From: an uncultured Bacteroidales bacterium
GTDB lineage: Bacteria > Bacteroidota > Bacteroidia > Bacteroidales > UBA932
Assembly: GCA_946062035.1 (NCBI GenBank)
Contig: CAMGTS010000078.1
Coordinates: 1-6,298, forward strand
Direction of reading: 5' to 3'
DNA length: 6,298 nucleotides
In this document: piece by piece, positions 1-6,211 of the stretch
Position numbering within the stretch: the first letter of the stretch is position 1
How the letters are laid out: each line of letters starts with the position of its first letter
Made by a program: the position numbers and the translations under genes
The notes under the pieces: model-generated
The model's input: only the letters and a program-made list of their open reading frames with translations
What the model was told of the DNA's origin: nothing
The model's database searches: none

Positions 1-906
1 GCCGCAACTCTTGGTGAGGATATTTCGTTGCAGCCTTTGGCTGAACTTGGTGATTTTACGGCATATCCTTTTACCGACAGATGTGATATTGCGGAGAGAA
101 TCAAGGATTGCGAGGTCCTTATAATCAATAAGATTCTTGTAAATCAGGAAGTTGTCGATGCCGCTCCTAACCTGAAACTTATATGTGAGGCCGCTACAGG
201 TACTAACAATATTGATATCGCATATGCGGAGTCAAAAGGAATTCCTGTCAAAAATGTGGCCGGCTATTCTACCGAAAGTGTGGCCCAAGTCACTATGGCC
301 TTGATACTCAATCTCTCTTGTCATCTGACTTATTATGATGATTTTGTGAAAAGAGGAAGTTATTCTAACGGAAGGCTTTTCTCTGATATGTCCCGTGTAT
401 GGGGAGAGCTCAAAGGACAGAGACTTGGTATAATCGGCTTGGGGACAATCGGTTCCAAGGTCGCAAGTTATGCGGAGATGTTCGGCTTGGAGGTCGTTTA
501 CTACTCTACAAATGGCAGGGCGCACTCTGATAAATATGAAATGCTCTCTTTGGATGAGCTGATGAGGAGTTGCGATTTCATCTCTGTTCATGCACCGCTT
601 AATGACAAGACAAGCAACCTGATTACATACGAGAAACTCTCTCTCTGTAAACAGTCTGCAAAAGTGATTAATATCGGGAGAGGTGGTATCATCAACGAGG
701 AGGATCTTGTAAAGGCATTGAATGACAATTTAATATCAGGCGCAGGTGTTGATGTGTTCTCGAAAGAGCCGCTTCCGGCGGACAGTCCTTTCTTCAAAAT
801 AGAGGATATGACAAAAATAATACTGGCCCCTCACATCGGATGGACCAGTATAGAAGCCCGCAAACTGCTTGTCAAAAAAGTCGCGGAGAATATAAAGTCT
901 CTATAG
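1..906 (+). CDS. D-2-hydroxyacid dehydrogenase, glycerate dehydrogenase/hydroxypyruvate reductase-like (5' end outside window)
   Basis: Cytosolic NAD(P)-dependent oxidoreductase that interconverts a D-2-hydroxyacid and its 2-keto acid; hydroxypyruvate/D-glycerate or glyoxylate are the likely substrates. The frame is open from base 1, giving 301 visible codons. Alignment by eye with family N-termini suggests about seven or eight codons are missing, so the TTG at 28 is not the start. Numbering from base 1, the Rossmann motif GLGTIG lies at about residues 146-151. The catalytic triad is complete: Arg227 (NIGRGG), Glu256 (SKEPLP) and His278 (APHIGW), with the usual 29- and 22-residue spacings. 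The WGEL segment before the Rossmann fold and HIGWTS near the C-terminus favour the glycerate dehydrogenase branch over SerA, and no ACT domain follows. The second Rossmann strand ends YYSTNGR with no Asp, so NADPH use is possible. The gene converges on the minus-strand cluster with one base between stops. Family certain; substrate inferred. Confidence 0.88.
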   Translation, partial: AATLGEDISLQPLAELGDFTAYPFTDRCDIAERIKDCEVLIINKILVNQEVVDAAPNLKLICEAATGTNNIDIAYAESKGIPVKNVAGYSTESVAQVTMALILNLSCHLTYYDDFVKRGSYSNGRLFSDMSRVWGELKGQRLGIIGLGTIGSKVASYAEMFGLEVVYYSTNGRAHSDKYEMLSLDELMRSCDFISVHAPLNDKTSNLITYEKLSLCKQSAKVINIGRGGIINEEDLVKALNDNLISGAGVDVFSKEPLPADSPFFKIEDMTKIILAPHIGWTSIEARKLLVKKVAENIKSL

Positions 907-946
907 CCTATTTGAATGGCGAATTATCTTCTTTTGCCATATAGGC
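906..946. terminator. Imperfect hairpin at the convergent gene junction, possible terminator
   Basis: Arms 906-911 (GCCTAT) and 941-946 (ATAGGC) pair perfectly. Inside them 916-923 pairs with 933-940, with one G-U wobble in the plus-strand RNA, leaving a 4-base bulge at 912-915 and a 9-base loop. The wobble becomes a C-A mismatch in the minus-strand RNA, so the structure is better for the rightward gene. It begins on the last base of that gene's stop codon and lies inside the 3' end of the facing gene. There is no clean T-run after it, so a termination role is only a suggestion. Confidence 0.3.
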
Positions 947-1732
947 GTATTCCAATTTATCGACCAGTCGTGGGAAGAACTTATTAAGCCATACAGTGGT
1001 TTTACCGATAGGAGTCAGGATAACCTGACTCTTTCTCTTATGTACGGCCTTTGTAAGTTTCTGAGCGACAGCTTCCGCAGTCATCATCTTTTCTTCCGCA
1101 CGAGGGGTTGAGCCTTGAGGCGTACCGTCTGCGGTTAATGCCGAGAAGCGGACATTTGAAGCTGTGAATCCTGGAGCGAAGATAAGCACGTTAAGCCCGT
1201 CTTTCAGATGCTCTACTCTGAGCGTATCCAAAAAACCGTAGATCGCGAATTTTGAAGCGGAGTAGCCTGTGCGCCCCGGAAGTCCTTTGAAACCGGCGAT
1301 AGAGATTACCCCTACGACGGTTCCTTTGCTCTCAAGAAGATAAGGTAGTGCGTATTTAGTGCAATAGACTGTGCCCCAGAAATTCACGTCCATAAGCCGT
1401 TTGATTACGCTCAAATCCAAGTCTTTGAACATAGCCCTCATGGAAATTCCCGCATTATTTACGAGAACGTCTATCTTGCCGAATTTGGTGATAGTGTTCT
1501 CTATCAGCCTTTTGCAATCGTCTTCGTTGGTGACGTCAGTAGGGACCGCAAGAAATCTCCCCGCCTCTTGCCCTTTGTGAGAGAGTTCGCAGAATGTCTG
1601 CTTGAGTTTGTCCGCACTGCGGGCGGCCAAAACGATGCTTGCGCCTTCACGTGCAAACTCCCTTGCGGCCGCCAAGCCGATGCCTGAACTTGCCCCTGTA
1701 ATTACGACTACTTTATTATCAAATTTTCCCAT
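908..1732 (-). CDS. Classical short-chain dehydrogenase/reductase, candidate 3-ketosphinganine-type (keto long-chain base) reductase
   Basis: NAD(P)H-dependent ketoreductase of the classical SDR family, 274 residues. The cofactor motif TGASSGIG is at 12-19, NNAG at 92-95, and the catalytic tetrad is Asn117, Ser144, Tyr157 and Lys161 (YSASK), with the standard 13-residue Ser-Tyr spacing. Arg38 after the second strand (AARS) predicts NADPH preference. After the substrate loop (about 190-215) there is a basic and aromatic C-terminal tail (LNKFFPRLVDKL) that could sit on the membrane surface, but no clear transmembrane helix. The gene starts 11 bases after the alpha-oxoamine synthase stop, so the two are almost certainly co-transcribed. 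In sphingolipid synthesis the product of that synthase, a 3-keto base, is reduced by an NADPH-dependent SDR, and this activity is known in Bacteroides. Family membership is directly visible; the substrate rests on context. It could instead be a generic SDR. Confidence 0.85.
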   Translation of the reverse strand: MGKFDNKVVVITGASSGIGLAAAREFAREGASIVLAARSADKLKQTFCELSHKGQEAGRFLAVPTDVTNEDDCKRLIENTITKFGKIDVLVNNAGISMRAMFKDLDLSVIKRLMDVNFWGTVYCTKYALPYLLESKGTVVGVISIAGFKGLPGRTGYSASKFAIYGFLDTLRVEHLKDGLNVLIFAPGFTASNVRFSALTADGTPQGSTPRAEEKMMTAEAVAQKLTKAVHKRKSQVILTPIGKTTVWLNKFFPRLVDKLEYAYMAKEDNSPFK

Positions 1733-1737
1733 TGTCG

Positions 1738-1750
1738 AGACTGTTAGTCT
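1738..1750. repeat. Short inverted repeat at the synthase stop/reductase start junction
   Basis: AGACT at 1738-1742 and AGTCT at 1746-1750 are perfect inverted repeats around a 3-base loop. In the minus-strand mRNA this small hairpin contains the stop codon of the alpha-oxoamine synthase and lies five bases before the reductase ATG. It might influence reinitiation, but a 5-bp stem is short enough to be chance. Confidence 0.3.
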
Positions 1751-3000
1751 ATAGCCATATCCTTGATGTCAGTGTCACCGCTATATGCGCCTGCCTCGTG
1801 TTTCTTCTTTATTTCAGCCCATGCCTTGAGAGTGTAGTCTACATCCTCGAATGAGTGCATTTGGGTACAGATGAGACGGAACATGATAACTCCCTGAGGT
1901 ACAACAGGATATACGACAACCGAGCAGAAAATCTTGTAGTTCTCTCTAAGGTCTACAAGCATATTTGTAGCCTCTGGAACAGTTCCGTGCACGAATACAG
2001 GAGTAATGCATGCCTCTGCTGGACCTATATCGTAACCTAATTCACGAAGTCCGTTCTGTAGTCTGCGCGCTACATCAAAAAGGTGCTTGCGGCGCTCGTC
2101 GCCTTTTCTGATCATATCCAATCTCTTAAGGCAGCCCTCAACCAAAGGCATAGGGAGTGATTTTGCGTAAATCTGGCTTCTGAGATTGTAACGGAGGAAG
2201 TTAATGATGTCTTTAGGACCTGCGATGAAACCTCCGATGGCCGCCATAGCTTTGGCAAACGCACCGAAATAGAGGTCTACGCCATCCATGCAGTTTTTCT
2301 CCTCTGATGTTCCTCTACCGTGCGCACCCATAACACCGAATCCGTGAGCGTCATCGATAAGCATTCTGAAGTTGTACTTCTTTTTCAATGCGACGATTTC
2401 ATCAAGAATTCCCATGGCACCGGTCATGCCATATACACCTTCAGTCACAAGGAGGACTCCGCCGCCCTGCTCTTCGGCTTTCTTGCATGCTCTTGCCATA
2501 ACTTTCTCGCAATCAACGATATCGTTATGTTTATATCTGATTCTGATACCCATGTGGAGTCTGAGACCGTCCATGATGCAGGCATGGCACTCTTCATCGT
2601 AAACGACTACATCATGTCTTGTAAGAAGAGCGTCGAGGATAGAAATCATGCCCTGATAACCGAAGTTAAGAAGATATGCGTCCTCTTTGCACTCGAACTC
2701 CGCAAGTTCTTTTTCCAACTGTTCGTGGAGTGAGGTGTGGCCGCTCATCATTCGTGCACCCATCGGGTAGCCGAGACCCCATTTGGCTGCCGCTTCCGCA
2801 TCAACCTTTCTTACTTCAGGATCGTTAGCGAGGCCGAGATAGTTATTGAATGTCCAAGCTAATACTTTCTTTCCCTGGAATGTCATATATGGCTGAATCT
2901 CGCCTTCCAACTTAGGGAACATGAAGTATCCTTTGGCTCTTTTTCTGTACTGCCCGAGAGGACCGCCCTCGTTCTGTTGTATTCTTTCAAAAATATCCAT
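1744..3000 (-). CDS. Alpha-oxoamine synthase (PLP): serine palmitoyltransferase-like or cysteate fatty acyltransferase-like long-chain base synthase
   Basis: PLP enzyme of fold type I that decarboxylatively condenses an amino acid with an acyl thioester; 418 residues, a normal family length. Visible hallmarks are NNYLGLAN (52-59), the PLP-stacking His139 (ECHACIMDG), Asp216 and His219 (IDDAHG), the Schiff-base lysine Lys250 (AFAKA) and the carboxylate-binding Arg375 (MFRL). Segments YPMGARMMSGHT (78-89) and YPVVPQG (364-370) differ from the Bacteroides/Sphingobacterium serine palmitoyltransferase, which has GSRFLNGT and TFSKS. The protein resembles a second Bacteroidota group I recall from flavobacteria, beginning with a GPLG motif and containing FPKLEGE, here at 13-16 and 28-34. 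Sulfonolipid producers such as Flavobacterium and Alistipes use an enzyme of this superfamily to join cysteate to a fatty acyl group. With an SDR next in the operon, synthesis of a keto long-chain base is the best reading. Serine versus cysteate cannot be decided here. The start is 11 bases after the M23 gene. Confidence 0.85.
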   Translation of the reverse strand: MDIFERIQQNEGGPLGQYRKRAKGYFMFPKLEGEIQPYMTFQGKKVLAWTFNNYLGLANDPEVRKVDAEAAAKWGLGYPMGARMMSGHTSLHEQLEKELAEFECKEDAYLLNFGYQGMISILDALLTRHDVVVYDEECHACIMDGLRLHMGIRIRYKHNDIVDCEKVMARACKKAEEQGGGVLLVTEGVYGMTGAMGILDEIVALKKKYNFRMLIDDAHGFGVMGAHGRGTSEEKNCMDGVDLYFGAFAKAMAAIGGFIAGPKDIINFLRYNLRSQIYAKSLPMPLVEGCLKRLDMIRKGDERRKHLFDVARRLQNGLRELGYDIGPAEACITPVFVHGTVPEATNMLVDLRENYKIFCSVVVYPVVPQGVIMFRLICTQMHSFEDVDYTLKAWAEIKKKHEAGAYSGDTDIKDMAID

Positions 3001-3011
3001 GGTGTTATTTA

Positions 3012-4166
3012 TTATTTGACTTTCAATTTTTGTCCTGCTCGTATATTATTGCTTCTCAGACCGTTCAATGATTTGATCCTTGCGACGGTAGTCCCGTTGC
3101 GACGCGCTATAGCCCCGAGAGTATCTCCTTTGCGGACTGTAATCGTAGAACTTCCGCCGCTTCTGCCTCTCGATCTGCTGCGTTTAATCTTAATCGTCTG
3201 ATACTTAAAGTTTTCCCTTGTAAGGACGAGCGTGTCGGTAGTGGTGACATGATTGGTGAAATCAATCACGTCACGTGGGTTGATAGGATTGCCGAGATAT
3301 CTGACCTCAAGGTGAAGGTGGTATCCGGTAGACCTTCCTGTCCTTCCGCCCAATCCGACGGCCTCACCTGCTCTTATGCTGTCTCCTTCGGCGACGAGCT
3401 GTTTGCTCATGTGGCCGTAGAGGGTCTCAAGGCCGTTGTTGTGCCTTATGACTACGAACCTGCCATAGCCTCTCGGGTCGCTTCTTTTGATACTTACCAC
3501 TCCATCCCATGCGCTGCGGATAGTATCGCCTTTATACACTTTCAAATCAGTCCCTTCGTGCCTTCTGCCCCAACGGGGTCCGACCTCGGAGGTAACATAC
3601 ATTTTGACCGGGGCGACATAGCCGGTTACTGGAATGACAACGGTGTCTCTCATTTTGGAAAGGGTTATCCCGTACGGATTGATTCTGTCGTTACCTGCGA
3701 ATCTTCTGTAAACCGCCTCAAAATCGGAATGATCCGTAAAAGGTGAATTGTCATTTTCATCCATGTCAGATGTGCCGTCCGCAAGCCTCTCTTCCTCCTG
3801 AAGCTCTACAGGTTCTTCGTAGATTCCGAATACGCTGCCGTAGGTTTTTCTCGGCGTGTTCGCCAACGTCGCAAGTTGCTCTTTTGTAAGCGGTTGCAGA
3901 TAGATGACAGGTACTGCGTCCCCTTCGAATGACAGATATGTATCGCTTGTAAACGATTCCAACGTAAGACCTGTGACCTCTTTGAAGGATATTTCCGCGG
4001 GGTTGATTTTCTGTCTCGGGTATTTCATAAACGCAGGGACGGAAGTCTCTTCCGTCGCCCGTCTGTTTTTTATCAGCTTACCGAATAGCTGAGCGTCAGC
4101 ATTATCTGTGCTTACAAAAATGAATAGCAGAACAACCGGCAATATGAATTTCAGCCTGCTATGCAT
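3012..4166 (-). CDS. Secreted M23 family metallopeptidase with C-terminal LysM domain
   Basis: Predicted peptidoglycan endopeptidase outside the cytoplasm, 384 residues. The ATG at 4166 is chosen because a signal peptide follows at once: basic MHSRLK, a hydrophobic core, then ADA-Q, with signal peptidase I cleavage near residue 25. No lipobox cysteine is present. Next come an unassigned N-terminal region (about 26-115), an acidic linker (about 117-149) and the M23 domain (about 175-300). Zinc ligands are His203 and Asp207 (HEGTD) and His285 of HLH; catalytic His252 (YGH) and His283 complete the LytM-type set, so it should be active. A Ser/Arg-rich basic linker (328-340) leads to one LysM repeat (about 341-384; VRKGDTL to the C-terminal VK), which binds glycan strands. 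The start overlaps the end of gyrB by 8 bases, suggesting translational coupling, and the alpha-oxoamine synthase follows after 11 bases. The cleaved bond is not predictable from sequence. Confidence 0.92.
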   Translation of the reverse strand: MHSRLKFILPVVLLFIFVSTDNADAQLFGKLIKNRRATEETSVPAFMKYPRQKINPAEISFKEVTGLTLESFTSDTYLSFEGDAVPVIYLQPLTKEQLATLANTPRKTYGSVFGIYEEPVELQEEERLADGTSDMDENDNSPFTDHSDFEAVYRRFAGNDRINPYGITLSKMRDTVVIPVTGYVAPVKMYVTSEVGPRWGRRHEGTDLKVYKGDTIRSAWDGVVSIKRSDPRGYGRFVVIRHNNGLETLYGHMSKQLVAEGDSIRAGEAVGLGGRTGRSTGYHLHLEVRYLGNPINPRDVIDFTNHVTTTDTLVLTRENFKYQTIKIKRSRSRGRSGGSSTITVRKGDTLGAIARRNGTTVARIKSLNGLRSNNIRAGQKLKVK

Positions 4167-6144
4167 CGATGTTGGCGTATTTTGCGTGCTGCTCGATAAA
4201 CTCTCTTCTTGGCGGTACATCGTCTCCCATCAACATAGAGAAGATTCTGTCAGCCTCCGCAGCGTTTTCTATATATACTTTCTTTAAGATTCTGTGCTCA
4301 GGATCCATGGTCGTATCAGCGAGCTGGTCTGTGCTCATCTCTCCCAAACCTTTGTATCTCTGGATTCTGCAGCTGTTTACCCCGCCAAGGCTTTCAACGA
4401 TGTTGTCTTTCTCTTCATCACTCCAACAGTATCTTGGCTCAGGGTTCTTGCCGCTTTTCTTCTCGATTTTGTACAAAGGAGGTGCGGCGCAATAAACGTA
4501 GCCGTTCTTGATAAGATCTATCATGTATCTGAAGAAGAATGTCAGGATAAGCGTGGTAATATGTGCGCCATCGACATCGGCATCGGCCATGATGATAATC
4601 TTATGATATCTCAACTTGCTGAGGTTAAGTGCTTTAGGATCCTCATCCGTACCTACGGTGACTCCGAGTGCGGTATAGATATTCCTGATGGTTTCGCTGT
4701 CGAATACCCTGTGCTCCATCGCTTTCTCCACATTGAGGATCTTACCTCTCAAAGGGAGGACGGCCTGGGTCATTCTGTTACGTCCCTCTTTGGCGGTACC
4801 GCCTGCGGAATCTCCCTCTACGATGAAAAGTTCGCACTTGGAAGCGTCTCTTTCTGAGCAGTCAGCGAGTTTGTCAGGAAGACCTACCCCGCTCATTCCG
4901 CTCTTTCTCTGCACAAGCTCTCTTGCCTTACGCGCCGCATGCCTTGCCTGTGCCGCAAGCACGACTTTTTCGACAATCTTTTTCGCCTCTTTAGGGTTCT
5001 CCTCGAGGAATGTGTTCAGCGCACCGCTTACGGCCTGGCTTACAGCTGATTGAACTTCCTGGTTGCCAAGCTTTGTCTTGGTCTGCCCCTCAAACTGAGG
5101 TTCGGCCACCTTGACTGATATGACGGCTGTAAGACCTTCTCTGAAGTCGGACGGATCGATTTCGAACTTGACGTTCTTCAAAAGTCCTTCCTTTTCAGCG
5201 TAGGCTTTCAGAGTCCTTGTAAGACCGATCCTGAAACCTGTCAGGTGAGTGCCGCCCTCAATCGTATTGATATTATTTACGTAAGAATGAATATTCTCTT
5301 GATAGTCAGTGTTGTACTGCATCGCAATCTCGATAGGGATGCCGGTCTTGTCGGTCTCAAGGTAAATCGGGTTCTCTGTGATTTTCTCTCTTGTCCCGTC
5401 AAGATACTTAACAAACTCCTTAAGGCCCTCTTCAGAGTAGAAGACCTGTCTGATTTCACTCTCAACACCGTTTTCATCGACATTCTTGCTTCTCTTGTCG
5501 ACTATGGTAAGCCTTACCCCTTTGTTGAGGAATGCGAGCTCGCGAAGTCTCGCCGCAAGAGTATCATAATTGTAAACGGTTGTCAATGAAAAAATTTCAG
5601 GATCCGGTTTGAATGTGACTATAGTTCCGGTGTCCGATGCTTCTCCCACTACCTTTACCGGATAGAGAGGTTTGCCTTTCGAATACTCCTGGATAAAAAT
5701 CTTCCCCTCTCTGTGGACTTCCGCCGTCAGGTGGATTGAAAGGGCATTGACGCAGGAAACGCCGACACCGTGCAGACCTCCTGATACTTTGTAGCTTCCT
5801 TTATTGAACTTACCTCCGGCATGGAGCACGGTAAGGACAACCTCAAGGGCGCTGCGATGTTCCTTTTCGTGCATTCCTGTAGGGATACCTCGACCGTTGT
5901 CTCTGACTGTAATGGAATTATCTTCGTTGATACTTACGATAATATCTGTGCAATAACCTGCGAGTGCCTCGTCTATTGAATTATCCACAACTTCATACAC
6001 AAGGTGGTGCAGTCCTCTTTCCCCTATGTCTCCAATGTACATGGACGGACGTTTCCTAACGGCCTCCAAACCCTCGAGAACCTGTATGCTTTCCGCATTG
6101 TAACTCTCAGCGGCAGCACTCTGCTTCATCTCTTGTTCACTCAT
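4159..6144 (-). CDS. gyrB: DNA gyrase subunit B
   Basis: ATPase subunit of type IIA DNA gyrase, which introduces negative supercoils together with GyrA; cytoplasmic, acting on the chromosome. It is complete at 661 residues, without the large insertion that makes the E. coli protein about 800. The GHKL ATPase has Glu51 and Asn55 (EVVDNSIDE), Asp82 (RDNGRGIP), GGKF at 110-113 and GGLHGVG at 122-128. The transducer carries the QTK loop at 354-356. The TOPRIM metal-binding set is Glu443 (EGDSAGG), Asp521 and Asp523 (DADVDG). PLRGKILNVEKA (464-475) and QRYKGLGEM (595-603) are the conserved DNA-gate segments, and the C-terminus YANIDA resembles Bacteroidales GyrB. I favour GyrB over ParE from this overall match. 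The ATG follows an A-rich leader and a good Bacteroidota promoter, so gyrB is the first gene of the four-gene cluster. No recF, dnaA or dnaN is adjacent. Confidence 0.97.
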   Translation of the reverse strand: MSEQEMKQSAAAESYNAESIQVLEGLEAVRKRPSMYIGDIGERGLHHLVYEVVDNSIDEALAGYCTDIIVSINEDNSITVRDNGRGIPTGMHEKEHRSALEVVLTVLHAGGKFNKGSYKVSGGLHGVGVSCVNALSIHLTAEVHREGKIFIQEYSKGKPLYPVKVVGEASDTGTIVTFKPDPEIFSLTTVYNYDTLAARLRELAFLNKGVRLTIVDKRSKNVDENGVESEIRQVFYSEEGLKEFVKYLDGTREKITENPIYLETDKTGIPIEIAMQYNTDYQENIHSYVNNINTIEGGTHLTGFRIGLTRTLKAYAEKEGLLKNVKFEIDPSDFREGLTAVISVKVAEPQFEGQTKTKLGNQEVQSAVSQAVSGALNTFLEENPKEAKKIVEKVVLAAQARHAARKARELVQRKSGMSGVGLPDKLADCSERDASKCELFIVEGDSAGGTAKEGRNRMTQAVLPLRGKILNVEKAMEHRVFDSETIRNIYTALGVTVGTDEDPKALNLSKLRYHKIIIMADADVDGAHITTLILTFFFRYMIDLIKNGYVYCAAPPLYKIEKKSGKNPEPRYCWSDEEKDNIVESLGGVNSCRIQRYKGLGEMSTDQLADTTMDPEHRILKKVYIENAAEADRIFSMLMGDDVPPRREFIEQHAKYANIDA

Positions 6145-6179
6145 TTCTGTACTTAAATTTTCTTGTGATTACAACAAGG

Positions 6180-6211
6180 CAAATTTACGAAATCGCTACA
6201 ACTTTATCAAG
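6180..6211 (-). promoter_or_regulatory. Bacteroidota-type sigma-ABfr promoter for gyrB and the downstream genes
   Basis: On the minus strand TAAATTTG (6187-6180) matches the Bacteroidota -7 consensus TAnnTTTG exactly. A CTTG (6211-6208), close to the -33 TTTG element, lies upstream with a 20-base spacer, within the usual range. Transcription would start near 6173, giving a leader of roughly 28 bases rich in A and with no Shine-Dalgarno sequence. The -33 element falls inside the last codons of the upstream gene. No comparable element is seen in front of the three downstream genes. Confidence 0.65.

Noticed and set aside
28..30. TTG at 28 as the start of the hydroxyacid dehydrogenase
   Set aside because: The frame stays open to base 1, and the preceding residues (AATLGEDIS) align with the conserved family N-terminus, so the gene begins before the window.
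908..3000. Threonine degradation pair: 2-amino-3-ketobutyrate CoA ligase plus threonine dehydrogenase
   Set aside because: The synthase has KBL-like YPVVP wording, but the neighbour is a 274-residue classical SDR with YSASK. It is neither the zinc-type threonine dehydrogenase nor the longer epimerase-like one. Not fully excluded for the synthase alone.
1744..3000. BioF (8-amino-7-oxononanoate synthase)
   Set aside because: No biotin genes are adjacent, and the lysine context GAFAKAM is unlike the GTLGKAFG that I associate with BioF.
3249..3746. 165-codon plus-strand open frame opposite the M23 gene
   Set aside because: Fully antisense to the conserved catalytic domain, with no leader, motif or plausible domain.
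4167..4220. Upstream start that would lengthen the M23 peptidase by 18 residues
   Set aside because: The extension is polar, lies entirely within gyrB and would bury the signal peptide; the ATG at 4166 is followed directly by a textbook signal sequence.
4294..4857. 187-codon plus-strand open frame opposite gyrB
   Set aside because: Its translation is Cys- and Val-rich with no recognisable motif, and it lies wholly antisense to conserved gyrB codons, so it is a by-product of that gene.
4159..6144. ParE (topoisomerase IV subunit B) instead of GyrB
   Set aside because: Segments such as LPLRGKILNVEKA and the whole-length resemblance to Bacteroidales GyrB, including the YANIDA end, favour gyrase; no parC follows.
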